Below, piece after piece: positions 1 to 11,326 of a stretch of DNA of 38,288 nt. How positions within the stretch are numbered: the stretch's first letter is position 1; every line of letters begins with the position of its first letter. The translations under genes were made by a program, and so were the position numbers. The notes under the pieces are model-generated. The model saw only the letters and a program-made list of their open reading frames with translations. It did no database searches and had not been told where the DNA came from. The stretch is taken from the NCBI RefSeq assembly GCF_000485595.1, contig NW_014577257.1, positions 227,284 to 265,571 of the forward strand. Direction: 5' to 3'. The stretch is from Priapulus caudatus (taxonomy: Eukaryota; Priapulida; Priapulimorpha; Priapulimorphida; Priapulidae).

Positions 1-23
1 GGCGTGTGTGAGAGCGACAACTA

Positions 24-28
<5 letters not shown>

Positions 29-87
<59 letters not shown>

Positions 88-315
88 CCCCACCTTACAA
101 GGCGAAAGCAATTTGGAACCTAGAGTGCGGTCGGAGAGAGTGGAAGATGCGGTCGAATAACGAGAGGAAGAGAGTAAGGGATGATGGTATTGAAGTGAAT
201 AAAGAGGAAGACGAAACAAGAGAGAGATGATAGAATAAGAAGGAAGAAAGAGATGGAAAAGGAGGACGAATTTAAAGAGGATGAGAAAGAAAGGGGAGGG
301 AAGAAATGAGGAAGA

Positions 316-352
<37 letters not shown>

Positions 353-510
353 GAAAGAGGAATACAGAAAGGGAGGGCGAAAAGGAAGGGAGTAAGGGAG
401 AGTGGTTATTATTAAACGTGAGAAATAATTTGAAGTAAGAAATAAGAAGCAGGAGGAGAAGAAGAAGAAGAAGAAGAAGAAGAAGAAGAAGAAGAAGAAG
501 AATTGGGCGT
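29..510. repeat. GA-rich low-complexity region
   Basis: A pure (GA)n at 29-84 is followed by purine-rich DNA with a second (GA)n near 321-350 and (AAG)n at 455-500. No gene was seen from 1 to 1700. Confidence 0.95.
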
Positions 511-924
511 AATTAAGACTGATGAATGGATAAGAAAAGACATAAAGGAGAAAGCAAGGAAGCGACGGAAGCTGACTGAAACGACACTAAGAAGTAAAAA
601 AAGAAAGGCGGCGAGCGTGTGTAGGCGAGTCGGTATCTATTGAGGGAGGAAAGTGCGACAGGGAAGAAACGAGCAAATCTGTCTAAACAAAAAGCCGCCG
701 ACAACAAAGCCGCCGACAGTTCCCCTGCACTGCTTCGCGTCAACAGTTCACCGTTAAACGCCGATCGGGTTTCCTCGCATCCACACCGTCGCGTCAACGA
801 TAAATGCTCGTCGAGTCGCCTAAATATAAACGCTTTTGGTTAAGTCTACTATGTACTGCTAATACTCTCGCTCTCTTGCCCCCATTTCGTTCTCTCTGAC
901 TGTGTGCGTGTGTGGAAAGGCGGG

Positions 925-1120
925 CGCAAAACACGCGCACGCACAAGCGCACGCGTACGCACGTACGCCTCCCCACACACATCCACGCATACGCGCGCAC
1001 ACGCACATGCACATACACGCGCGCGCGCACGTACGCCCCCCCACCCACACAATCCCGCAGAAGCGCACGCGCACACACGCGCGCGCGCACACACACACAC
1101 ACGCACGCACGCACACGCCC
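925..1120. repeat. CA/CG alternating tract
   Basis: Alternating purine-pyrimidine DNA (acacgcgcgcgcac types), prone to left-handed Z conformation. The ORFs across it are repeat artefacts. From 1120 to 1700 the DNA is unique and nothing was recognised. Confidence 0.9.
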
Positions 1121-1631
1121 GGCCGCTTTGCGTCGGATTTCCCTTCGTAAACATCGCCGCTACAATGCCTAATCCCGCAAATCGCTTGGCCGCGCGGCGC
1201 AGGGTCAACACAGACATTGTACACAGCGCGACATGTGATCGCTCTTCTGCTGCTGTGCGGCTGTTTGTCCTTGCCGCCGCGTCGCTCACAATGGCCAAGT
1301 TAACTAACAGCGCTACACCTGCCGCCCGTGCCGTCTGCCCCGCACGCCGGCCCACTTAAGGCCACTTCGGCTGCAAACTGGGACTCCTTATGCAGCCGGA
1401 CTTTTTCGCCCGCAGTTTATACACCGGCGCGTGGCGCGTAGCGTGAGATGTTGACTTTGTGTGTATTTATACACGCTAACGAAAACGTACACAGTAAAAT
1501 GGCTCGACTACGCGCGTGTTCGTTCCAGTTAAAGCTATGTCTTCATTGGGCGTAGCACGTAGTTTGATGTGGGTAGCATTTCAGGTTTTAATTGACGAAT
1601 TGGAATTTTATTTTCATACCAAAAGTACATA

Positions 1632-1675
1632 TTAACAAGAGTAGATAATGTATTATTATCTACTCTTGATATTAA
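1632..1675. repeat. Short hairpin with CAAGAG...CTCTTG ends (family member 1)
   Basis: CAAGAGTAGATAAT (1636-1649) pairs perfectly with ATTATCTACTCTTG (1655-1668) around a 5-nt loop. The right side continues into TGATATTAAT. Confidence 0.75.
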
Positions 1676-1739
1676 TGAGGCGAGAAATCTAACAAATTAA
1701 ACGCTCGGATAAAACGTCATGTAGATATCAATTCCCTTA

Positions 1740-2000
1740 CTCCCCCGCTCTTTCTCTTTCCCCCCTCTCTCTCACCATGTGCGTGTGTTTGTGTGCTTGT
1801 GCGTGCATGTGTGCGTGTGTAGTGTAGGCATGTGTCTGTTTTGTTTTCTTTCTCTCTCTCTATCTCTCCCCTCTGCTCTCTGCTGTTTCTTTCTTGTGCG
1901 CGCTCTCTCTCTCTCTCCCCCATTTTCTCTTTCTCTTCCACTCCCCCTTCCCACTTTCTCCCTCTACTCACACTCTCTCTGTCTCTCGTTCCTAAGCTGT
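1740..2000. repeat. CT-rich and GT-rich tract
   Basis: Polypyrimidine (CTCTCT, CCCCC) DNA around a short GT/GC run at 1779-1830. From 2000 to 2588 the DNA is unique, with no supported gene. Confidence 0.85.
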
Positions 2001-2588
2001 TCATGTCTGGCTCTCTCACATGCGGTATACGTGTATAGTTGTCACGTACCACCTCACAAGGTTTGCTCATTGGTAACTAACCTGAAATCCGGCACAGGAC
2101 AGGTGAACACACATAGAAGAACAGGTGCTAAACGTTTAAGACTCAAATATAATGAATAATATTTATTATTTCGCTGTGTGTATATTATGTAAAGGCATCA
2201 AAGTTAGAAGGCAACTCGGTGGGCATCTATCGTCAACACGGTCTCATAAATGCTTGTTGTATCAATTTCCTAAGACTCGGCGCCGCATTATTTACAACGC
2301 CCATCCATTATAAAGACATTAACGGCTCGATGAGAACTTATGATGAGGCTTTGGATCACTCTTTATATCACATGACAGATAAGGCACACAACTTTTCTCG
2401 CGTCATATTATAGTAACGTACTTGATACTCCCACTAGATACTCATTTAGACATTCGCTAGAGACGTCTAGTCATTCCTATGTCGTTAATGATAAAAAATC
2501 GCTATGTTTCTATACGTCATCGAACAATCAGAGCTATTTATTGTGCTCTGTGCTGTCGTCTTAAAAGAATTATAAAGCTATTGAATGA

Positions 2589-2594
2589 TTTATT
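2589..2594 (-). promoter_or_regulatory. Polyadenylation signal AATAAA for Pox meso
   Basis: A canonical AATAAA lies on the minus strand about 130 nt past the Pox meso stop codon. It implies a short 3' UTR covering roughly 2,570-2,722. Confidence 0.55.
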
Positions 2595-2722
2595 CATTAG
2601 CGCAGACGGTAACTAGTATACACGTACAAAGAGAGCAAACCCATTTTGACACATCCGCTTAAAAAATCCGCATGTATAATATCATCATGCATAAATTTTA
2701 AATTCATGGAAATTATTATTAT

Positions 2723-3356
2723 TTATCCTTTTACATTTTGCATATTTTGGAAATACATGTAGTAGTAGTTTCCGTAGTTTGGCACATTTTGAAAGTTTTG
2801 CGCGTGCATCGTCTGCAAATTCGACTCCAAGTGCATTGAGGTAGGCGGCGCTGACATCGCTTGCGCCGACAGCGGCGGACGGCCGTGTGCGAGAGGTGGC
2901 GGCCCCCGGAACGGGAAGATGTCACCCGGATGTGGGTGCGGACGGTGCCATGTTGGAGTAGGGGATAGAGGCATCGACTTGCTGCCGGGCGAGAGCATGC
3001 AAGTGCTCGGCTGTGCAGCGATGGCTGCCGAGCAAGGGTACGGGTAGATCGGGTTGTACAGATGCCGATGCTCCTTGCTCGTCACGTCGTACGGTGGCGC
3101 TGCCAATGTTCCCGTGGCGCCGCCTAGCGAGTTGCTGCAAAGTTTATGGCGGAGGATTCGGCTGATGGAACTGACGGACGGCACGTTGTACTTGTCGCAC
3201 ACGCCGTCCGAGATAAGCTTGTCTTTGATCTCCCAGGCGAAGATGCCCGGGTCCTTCTGCTTGTAGTCGCGTATGTGCTTGACAACGACGGGCGTCGTCA
3301 CGCGCGGTTTGCTGCCGCCTATCGCACCGGGAAGAATCGATCCCGTCTCGTTGTAC
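2723..3356 (-). CDS. Poxm: Pox meso / Pax1/9 transcription factor, last coding exon (second half of paired domain plus C-terminal tail)
   Basis: This exon encodes the C-terminal (RED) part of a paired DNA-binding domain. It opens with [20 protein letters not shown] and ends with [15 protein letters not shown], and the [18 protein letters not shown] block is a Pax1/9-group hallmark. A 138-residue tail follows. It is rich in Pro, Ser and His ([27 protein letters not shown]) and ends Tyr/Asn/Met-rich ([15 protein letters not shown]). There is no homeodomain, as expected for Pax1/9. The acceptor is ...ataaatgcag followed by GTACAAC, and the first G completes an Arg codon split with the upstream exon at 4609. 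The stop codon is TAA at 2723-2725. The family is nuclear and patterns mesoderm and segments in insects (Pox meso) and endoderm and skeleton in vertebrates. The canonical octapeptide seems degenerate. An AATAAA lies about 130 nt downstream. Assignment to the Pax1/9 class is firm; the species-level name is by homology. Confidence 0.93.
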
Positions 3357-4608
3357 CTGCATTTATATAACGCAAAGGTCGTTAGCAACCCGCGTGAACA
3401 TTCATTTCATGTGATTATAACTATACGAACGTGTACATATACAATAGCATGCATCGTTGAGGACTTATTCTTTCTAAGTTTATTTAGTAATCTATGATAA
3501 GGATTATTTTATTTTATTATGCCTGTACGGATGTGCATATATGTAAAATATCTGTCGGTAATCATTTAATAGCGTTAAGAATGGGCCCGTCGCCGTGTAC
3601 CTGCATTTAATACACAGTAATATTTCTCCTAATATTAAACATGTAATAATATTACAAACATTAATTATACAAACAACAACAAATTAACCATATATTTAAC
3701 ATGTAATATATGAGAAGCAGATGAGAATATTTAGTAACCCATTAAAAATAATTTCTATTATTATACTTGTACGAATGTAAGATAACACATTTTGTTATGT
3801 ATGTATTATACGATGTTATGCACGGGTTTACGTGGCCCTGACGGATGTATAGCGGACGGAGCTACATATGTACCAGATTTTACTGCTCATAGAATGCAGT
3901 TTCTTCCGAGGAAATGTCCCTAAAAAGCACATTGCGTCATATAAGCTGAAGGTTGGTGTAGCGGACATTATTATAAGTAAGATATTGTTACATACGTAAC
4001 AATGCGATATATTATACACCACAGCGGAATAGCCTTCAGTATATAGTAATCTATACTGATGGTGAGGAGGGTTTATGAAATACAGTGAGTTTTATAGGGG
4101 TAAAAGCATAAAAAACACGGGTGCGATCTTATTTATGATCATAATGTCTGTTAGTGAAGAGGGCTATTATGCCGTCAAACTTTTAAAAATTTGTTACCTT
4201 TTGCATTTGGGATGCGTCTAATGCATGTTAGCGTCTTATAAGCAGCGGAATCATGTAAATTACGCCGTACATGCACACACGCGCGCGCGCAAGCACACAC
4301 ACACACACGCGCAAGCACACACACGCGCGCATGCACTCACGCGCGAAAAACCCTCTATTTCGGTAAATTGATCCGCTATGCAGTGGATATAAACGTATTT
4401 AATCATAATATCAGGAGTGAATAACAATTATAATCTATTATTATTCACTCATGATAATATCATATTTCTTTTATATCTTTTTTATACCCTTATTATATCT
4501 ACCTACTTCAGATATGTTATTATTTACATGAATACACCCAAATTAATATGATCTTTTATCGGTATTTTAAACCAATCGGAGCCCTAGTAGCCCGTTATTC
4601 GGCAATAC
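3357..4608 (-). other. Pox meso intron between the paired-domain halves
   Basis: This 1,252-nt GT-AG intron interrupts the paired domain after the KILA(R) block, between the PAI and RED subdomains. It is AT-rich. It holds a CA/CG alternating tract (4274-4345) and one of the short TATCA-ended hairpins (4409-4456). No coding signal was seen in it. Confidence 0.88.
4407..4458. repeat. Short hairpin with TATCAnGAG ends (family member 2)
   Basis: TATCAGGAGTGAATAA (4409-4424) pairs with TTATTCACTCATGATA (4441-4456), with one mismatch, around a 16-nt loop. It lies inside the Pox meso intron. Confidence 0.75.
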
Positions 4609-4786
4609 CTGGCTAGGATCTTGCTCACACAGCCATGAGACACTCGCAGCTGACGGCTGATATCACAAGGTCGGATTCCGAGCTGGGCAAGTTCGACGAT
4701 CCGGAGTCGGACGCCGTTCGGAAGCGGCCGGCCGTTGACGAAAACGCCGCCGAGTTGGTTCACCTCGCCGTACGACTGCGCGTCTG
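4609..4786 (-). CDS. Poxm: Pox meso / Pax1/9 exon encoding the N-terminal half of the paired domain
   Basis: Read on the minus strand, this 178-nt exon encodes [20 protein letters not shown], then the PAI-subdomain helices ([20 protein letters not shown]) and the recognition-helix block [12 protein letters not shown]. It ends in AG, with the donor GTATTG starting at 4608. The split AG/G codon gives Arg and joins directly to YNETGS in the exon at 3356, so the domain is complete across the splice. The acceptor follows a pyrimidine-rich stretch and is a TAGCAG tandem (NAGNAG), so the exon may start at 4786 or 4783; both keep phase 1. No in-frame ATG lies just upstream, so the initiator must be in an earlier exon. 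One visible change is PLPNGVRL, where most relatives have Ala before the Val/Ile. This exon has no ATG of its own and is easily missed by simple ORF calling. Confidence 0.93.
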
Positions 4787-5040
4787 CTAGAGAGATGAAC
4801 AGAGAGAACGGAAGCTTGGTTAGGCACCGCTGAGCAGTATTAACCAGGCGCTGCCTACGGTAAATACGAAAGTGAATACGATTAATGAGTAACTCTAGTT
4901 AGTGATGAGAGAAGACAAAGAAAACATTTGAATACACTGAATAAAGTGAAATACAGTTAATACGATGAATGAATGAATACACTGAATGGCGAATGGATAC
5001 AGTCACTTTTGTAAATGATTTAATGTAATAAATAGCTCGC

Positions 5041-5133
5041 TCTTTCTATTTCTCTCTCTCTCCTTCTCGTTCTCTCCCCCTCTCTCTCTGTCCCTCTCTC
5101 GCTCTCACTTTCTCCTCCCGCTCACACTTACTG

Positions 5134-5192
<59 letters not shown>

Positions 5193-5235
5193 CTGCTCAT
5201 TCTCCCCTCCTTCCTCTTTCTCTCTCTCTCACTTC
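5041..5235. repeat. CT microsatellite field
   Basis: Contains a pure (CT)n at about 5133-5188. It lies just upstream of the Pox meso paired-domain exon on the minus strand, where it reads as GA. The 4,860-5,040 flank holds degenerate gaatacagt / gaatgaata repeats. Confidence 0.9.
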
Positions 5236-5423
5236 AGTGTCCTCTAACTGAAATGTCTACTTCGCTCATTTGCTCCGCTCTAATTTTATTAACATTTTAT
5301 ATAAGTTTACTTTAAATGTAAGCTTTATAACTACTATTCTAAGTTTTATTTATTAAATAATTCTTTATGGTAGGTGTTTATTCATCTCATGTCATTCACT
5401 CACAGCATTAATTTATTTATCTA

Positions 5424-5432
<9 letters not shown>

Positions 5433-5463
<31 letters not shown>

Positions 5464-5482
5464 ATATATATTATATAATATA
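5433..5482. repeat. (TA)n microsatellite
   Basis: Pure TA dinucleotides broken by a few ATA variants. Confidence 0.95.
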
Positions 5483-5559
5483 TTACTGTATGCGAGTGCA
5501 TTGTGATTGTGTATGCGTGCCAGACTGCATTCGTCGCCGTGATTAAACCAAATTTCCGA

Positions 5560-5830
5560 TAGTGATATCGATACCGATACTGATAGCAACAGCGATACTG
5601 ATACCACAATGATAGCGATACTGTTACCAATGACTGATGAGTGATTACCAATTAATACCAATACTGATAGCGATATACACTATCAGTGGTACTGATAGCA
5701 ATACTGATATCATAGCATGCCGATACTGATAGTAATACCGACACCAATACCGATATTGATACTAATAGTGATAGTGATGCAAACACCGACCGATACTGCT
5801 ACTGGTAGCGATACCGGTACGGTGCGTGGG
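5560..5830. repeat. GATA-like hexamer minisatellite
   Basis: Degenerate gatact/gatacc/gatagc hexamers (atactgatagcgatactgat). Confidence 0.85.
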
Positions 5831-6069
5831 TGGATAGGCTTGTCCGGTGCCATGGCAGAGCCTGGCCCGGGGGGCGCTAGTGGGAACTGGTGCGTGTAAC
5901 CGGCTGCCGGCTGCTGGCTGCTGCAGTGACACGGAGCACGGCTCAATCGATACCCTGCTCCGGAGAAGAGAGGAGAGCGCGAGTGAGAGAGAGAGAGATG
6001 AGAGGGGGGAGGGAGAGAAAGAGAGCGCAGTAGAGGACCATACACACATACATTACAACAGGACCTTAC

Positions 6070-6452
6070 CGACCGACAGAACAGCAAACAACAGACAGAC
6101 AGACAGGACAGACAGACGACAAGACAGGACAGACAGACAGGATCAGCCAGACAGACAGGACAAGACAGAGTCAGACGAGAGCGAACGACGGACGGACGAG
6201 GGGGACCGGACATGACCGACAGACAGACTGACAGACAGAACAGACATACAGCCGACAGACAGTCCGACCAGACAGACAGCAGAGCAGACCAGACTAGACA
6301 GACAGACGAGACAGACAGACAGACCGACAGACAGACAGATACAGACAGACAAGAAACAAACAGACAGACAGACAGACAGATAGATAGAGCAGACATGACA
6401 GACAGACAACAGACAGACATGACAGACAGACAGACAGACAGACAGACAGTAG
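6070..6452. repeat. (GACA)n microsatellite
   Basis: ACAGACAG units interrupted by GACC, GACG and short indels, about 380 bp. All ORFs through it are repeat-encoded. Confidence 0.95.
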
Positions 6453-6596
6453 ATTAGCGAACAGAGATGGGTGAGATGAGAGAGAGAGAGAGAGAGGGGA
6501 AGAGAAAGAAAGCAGAGGGGTGCGAGGGAAGCGGGGAGAGGCCGAGAGAAAGAGAGAAGGAGAGATCGGAACGGGGAAGAAGAAAAGAGAGAGAGC

Positions 6597-6628
<32 letters not shown>

Positions 6629-7441
6629 AGAGAGACCTGAGAGCTGAGCGAGAGAGAAAGAGAGACGAGACAAAAACGAAGCGAGAGGAGAGAGAGAGGT
6701 GAGATCTGGATCGAGCGAGGGAGCGAGAGAGAGAGGAGAGAGAGAGAGAGAGAGCGAAAGAGAGAGAGAGAGAGAGAGAGCACGCACAGCCCCAGCACAG
6801 AGATGAGGATGAGCCGGGGCGAGCATGCAAAGCGTGGTCGGGCCAGCGGCACCGAACCGGTTTATTAGGGACAGGGCCGGCGAGCATGTACGACGAGCAC
6901 GGCGCTAACCAACACACGGCAGGCCGCTGTCCGCGAACGACCGAGCCGGCGCGCGCGCAACAGCCCGGCATCTGGATTCGCTACGACAAGATCGGCTCTT
7001 AGCAGTGTAACCCGTGCCGTGCATGACATAGATGGGATAGCTTGTCCTAAGGAAACGAGATGAGGGGAAAGGAGAGGAAGGAGAGAGGAGAGGAGCAGAG
7101 GGGAAGAAGGAGAAGGGAGAAGAGCGCAGAGAAGTGGGAGAGGAGCGGGGAAAAAGGAGATAGATTTGAAGGGGGAAAAGGATACAGAAGAGAGAGGGGA
7201 GAGAGAGAGGGGGAGAGAGAGGTGGCAAAGGTGGCGAGATAGAGATGGAGGTCAATATCCGGCGCGTGCGTTCCAGGCAGTGCGTGGCAGGCAGCGTCTC
7301 ATTCGGGTCATCAACGAGATCGGGAACGTTGGGTGGAGAGGGGCAAAACCAGCACGAGATTCGGTGAGGGGCACGGGGAGCGCTGTAAGTTCCCAGGGGG
7401 TCCAACCGTGCATTTTAGTTGTTTTCAGGTGGCACTTCTGC

Positions 7442-7576
7442 CATGGCTACTCAGCATGAGCAGCGTAGAGCCGAGGAACAATCAATTAAAATGGAGGTTA
7501 GAAATTCTCCTAAACCACAGCCTCGCGGTTTTGATATATTAATTCTTGACGGTGTGGGTTACATGGGCGCCTGCTG
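7442..7576 (+). pseudogene. Unrecognised short ORF in the repeat unit, copy A
   Basis: An ATG frame of 44 codons begins with MATQHEQRRAEEQSIKMEVR and ends at TGA just before the minisatellite. It follows a possible small intron: donor gctGTAAGTTCC near 7383, acceptor ttgttttcag near 7428. The matching frame in copy B (12582) is shifted by one-base deletions and stops early. The mixed, charged composition suggests a relic of a real coding exon, perhaps from a mobile element, but no family was recognised. Confidence 0.3.
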
Positions 7577-8110
7577 AGCGCCGATGATCCCTCATCTTTT
7601 GATATATCCATGCCGCTCATCTCCTGCTGATGCTAATCTCTCCCTGTTCTACCTCCCCATACCCCTTGATACCCCACACTTTACCTCTACATAATGCCCC
7701 ATTGCATACCTCCGCTGATAACCCTCTTCGTTGATATTGCCATCCTGATCCCTTCCTGATAACACACCCACCTCCTTAATCATGCCCCCCTGATTCCTCC
7801 CCTTATATACTCTTCCCTCACTTGATGCCCTACCCATGATAATGCCCTGAATACAACCCCTCCTCACCTTGATTCTCATCCTGATAAGTCCCCTTGACAA
7901 CTCCTCCCATGATTGCCATCCCTGATAACCTCCCCTGACCACCCCTCCTCAGCTGATGCCATCCTGATAACTCCCCTGATACCTCCTCACTGATGCATCT
8001 CTGATAATCCCCTGAAACCCTTCTCATTGATACGTCCCTTTGATACCCTGTTCCATGATACTGCCTCGATCCCATCCCTTCTAGACCTCCATGCTACTCC
8101 CGTGATGCCT
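7575..8110. repeat. 40-bp minisatellite (CTGATGCCATCCTGATAACT...), copy A, degenerate
   Basis: The units follow ctgatgccatcctgataact plus cccctgayaacccctcctca, with many length variants here. The cleaner arrays are at 12900-13095 and 17499-17560. Confidence 0.8.
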
Positions 8111-8765
8111 CCTTCTGATGCCCCCCACCCCCCCCGCCTGACCGGCAGTGGGGACCATGTCACTTCGCTCGTTCTCGTAGACGGTGTTTGGGAATTCTAG
8201 ATCGTTACACGAGCATCCGTGCAGCCGCGCGTCTCTGTGCCATCCGTACACGTAACACCGCGCGACGGACGTGCGTGTTTGGGTGGCCACCGACGACACT
8301 GACACATACAACCGCCGACGATACGATGACAATAATGTCCGTGGGATGACGACGACTGACGGTGATGATGATGATTGATGACGATTCAATTCTCGGCGCG
8401 GATGGGTAGGCAGAGCGTCGTGCCGCCCGCACCGATAAATAAACAGACGGCAGTGTTTCGCTGAGTTTACGGCGTTAGGGTGACGACCTTGTACGGCCTG
8501 CGTGATGTAGCCCACCACAACGTGGACGCGCACGCCGCACGCACGCGATGTAACGCAACCGTACGCACCACATCACGCCCGTACGCATGCACAGCCCGCA
8601 GCACGATGCTGTACGCATGCGCACCAGCGCACGGCATGCACACACGCTACGCATGCTTGTAGCGCACGCACGCACCAGGTCACGCACAGCACACGCACGG
8701 CACATCATGCACGCACGTTGCGCAGCACCACGGCCGCTAACCCGGCACTGACGGTGGGGCTGGAG

Positions 8766-9240
8766 GGAAGCCGGCGAGCTCATGTGTTAAAATATTGTTA
8801 TAAATAGTTCATTGTAATATTATGTACAATATATTATTATAATACATTATCCTGTGTAAACGTTACAATTTTTACTACTACTTTTAATGATGTATGGCCA
8901 TTAAATAAAGAAATATAATAATAATAATAATATTAGTGAAAAAAATTGTATATAAATAATAACATGGTATGCGTATAGAAACCACGCTTTGCGGAACTGC
9001 ACTCTGTTATGGAAACCAAACAGAAATCGACCCGAAACCCGCGTGATTGAAAACATTTGAGCTCGTTCAACTGAGAGCGCGCGCGCGTGTGAATCCCCTG
9101 AAAAGAGTGCCAGGCGGCTTGTTAAATAATGTCCGTCAGTCGGCGCCGATGCTTGCGCGCGTGCGGGCGCGCATAGCTGCTGCGTGTTTGAGGTCGACAC
9201 TGCCGCGCACCCGAGCCCGCTAGTTATACTATCATCAGGA
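8766..9240. other. Unique AT-rich DNA in copy A, no gene seen
   Basis: Holds (AAT)n at 8917-8932 and a CG-rich patch at 9080-9180. No frame or splice pair looks coding. Confidence 0.6.
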
Positions 9241-9297
9241 GCACCCGGATAGAGAGAGAGACATTACGAGAGCAGATAGATATTAACTATATATATA

Positions 9298-9348
9298 TAT
9301 ATCAAGAGCTCATAATAGAGATTCTCTATTATTATCTCTTGATATATA
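9298..9348. repeat. Short hairpin with TATCAAGAG...CTCTTGATA ends (family member 3)
   Basis: TATCAAGAG and an ATAATAGAGA inner stem pair with TCTATTAT and CTCTTGATA across a tiny loop. It sits at the end of a (TA)n tract within repeat copy A. Confidence 0.75.
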
Positions 9349-9704
9349 TCATATGATATTAGATAAATATTAAATAGATACAGAGATATCCGAGAGGTGG
9401 AATGGATTAGAGATACATGAATATCGTTATTCGCGTGTTCCTGATATCAACGCTTTAACAACGCTACTAAAGCTGTAAAATACTTAAATAATAAATGCCA
9501 AAGCAAACATGTATGCAAGTTCTTTTAAAATAAAATAAAATTTTATACCATACTATTTGTGTAATAAGATAGAGCATATATGTGTATAACAGGAAGTGTA
9601 GCATCCAAATTACACTGAAAAATACAATTAATAATGTCACAATTAATGCGCTCTTAATAATCTCACTTGCGCACGAACACACACACAGGCACTTGGACCG
9701 TTTC

Positions 9705-10134
9705 AATAATAAAATGATGGTTAATAAATACAACTTGTCAGTACTAGACCTACCAGACAAGTACCAGTAATAGTCTTAATGTTTGATTTGACCTAATAAC
9801 TTCACTTCAACACCGTCCAATACACCGCTGCAACACATAGCGCGCACGCCATTGTGCATGCACAAATACACAGTGATATAGAGTGTCTATATCACTGTAT
9901 ATCACTGTGTTATCACTGTGTTATCACTGTGTTATCACTGTATATCACTATATCACTCTATATCACTGCGTATTTGTGCATGCACAATGGCGTGCGCGCT
10001 ATGTGTTGCAGCGGTGTATTGGACGGTGTTGAAGTGAAGTTATTAGGTCAAATCAAACATTAAGACTATTACTGGTACTGTTACTGGTAGGTCTTGTACT
10101 GACAAATTGTATTTATTAACCATCATTTATTATG
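9705..10134. repeat. Large inverted repeat with about 180-bp arms
   Basis: The left arm (9705-9886) is the reverse complement of the right arm (9953-10134), with only a few mismatches and indels. Both carry attgtgcatgcacaaatac and the aagtgaagttattaggtcaa segment in opposite orientation. The 66-bp centre is a run of ttatcactgtg / tatatcactg units. In copy B only the right-arm version exists (13115-13310). It could be a foldback element, a local inverted duplication or a long-read palindrome artefact. Confidence 0.85.
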
Positions 10135-10164
10135 AGGGAACAATCCAAGGGTGCTTGTGGAACA

Positions 10165-10640
10165 CACACAAACGACTACACACTACACACATGCAGCACC
10201 GACACACACAACTACACCACACACACACACACACACGACCACACGGATACACACTACATGCGCACGTGCAACGCTGTACACGCACACGCACACGTCTATA
10301 TCGCACACGCCACACGCCACACGCATACGCACACGGCACGCACACAAAAACACACACGCACGCCACGCAATGACGCCACACGCGTACGCATCGACGGGCA
10401 TTGACGCAGCACGCACGCACACGAAAAACACTACACGCCTACTGCACGCCACAACATAACATAAACAAATATTAACAAAAACACAGACACTAGTACACAC
10501 TCACGCACACACGATGCCACACATCAACACACACAACAGCACAGCACAGCATCACGACACACATCACACACAACTACGACACGAACTACTACATGCATCA
10601 CTATCGCACACCACAGCACACACACACACATGGTATGCGC
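10165..10640. repeat. CA/CG microsatellite field, copy A
   Basis: CACACA and CACGCA arrays matching 13320-13645 of copy B. Confidence 0.92.
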
Positions 10641-11326
10641 GCATCATCACAAACGCGCCGCGTGTACAGATGCACTACACTCATTGAGGCACTACATACG
10701 TAATTGCTGATTACTAGCTAATATTATGAACTTTAGGATGCTAGTGACATTAGACGATATGACTAATGTATATAGTATCGAGGGATATAGAAATTAGTAA
10801 GTCTCTGTTATTTGTATAGTACTAACCTGGTGTTCAGTGTGCGCACATGGCACTTGAAACGCTCCATCAATAAAATTATAAAAGAAACGGATAAAGTAAT
10901 ACACGCAAATGTATTTACTACCAAAATCTTAATGTTTCTCTAATCTATTTCGCCTATAATCACCTGTAAATTCCGGTCAAATGCTCATCTGCAACACACA
11001 AGTACACCGCACGCCCGCGCTGTGCACAAACAACACGAATAAGAGAGCATAGTGCCTGTGAGTGTGCGTCCATGTGCATGCATTCTTGCGTGCGTGTGCG
11101 CGTGCGTGTTTCTCCTGGGCTGATTAATTGCGTTGATTATATTAGAATGAGCTCCGATTACAACTCGTGTTAGTTTTGTTTGCCAAACGAGTCTTTGTCC
11201 AGAGACCCTAGCACAAACAGCATGGAATTTAACACCGACAATTCACCTGGAAAACCTTCTACATTTTACTACAATTGAGCCTCATTACCATCATCGTAAA
11301 ATAAAAACCCAGGCGACAAATACACA

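Noticed and set aside
849-1359. Several ORFs of 82-168 codons on both strands
   Set aside because: Driven by the CA/CG alternating tract; both strands and several frames are open together.
6143-6971. Overlapping long minus-strand ORFs rich in Leu, Ser, Cys and Val
   Set aside because: They are entirely encoded by (GA)n and (GACA)n repeats; several overlapping frames are open at once, as expected for simple repeats.
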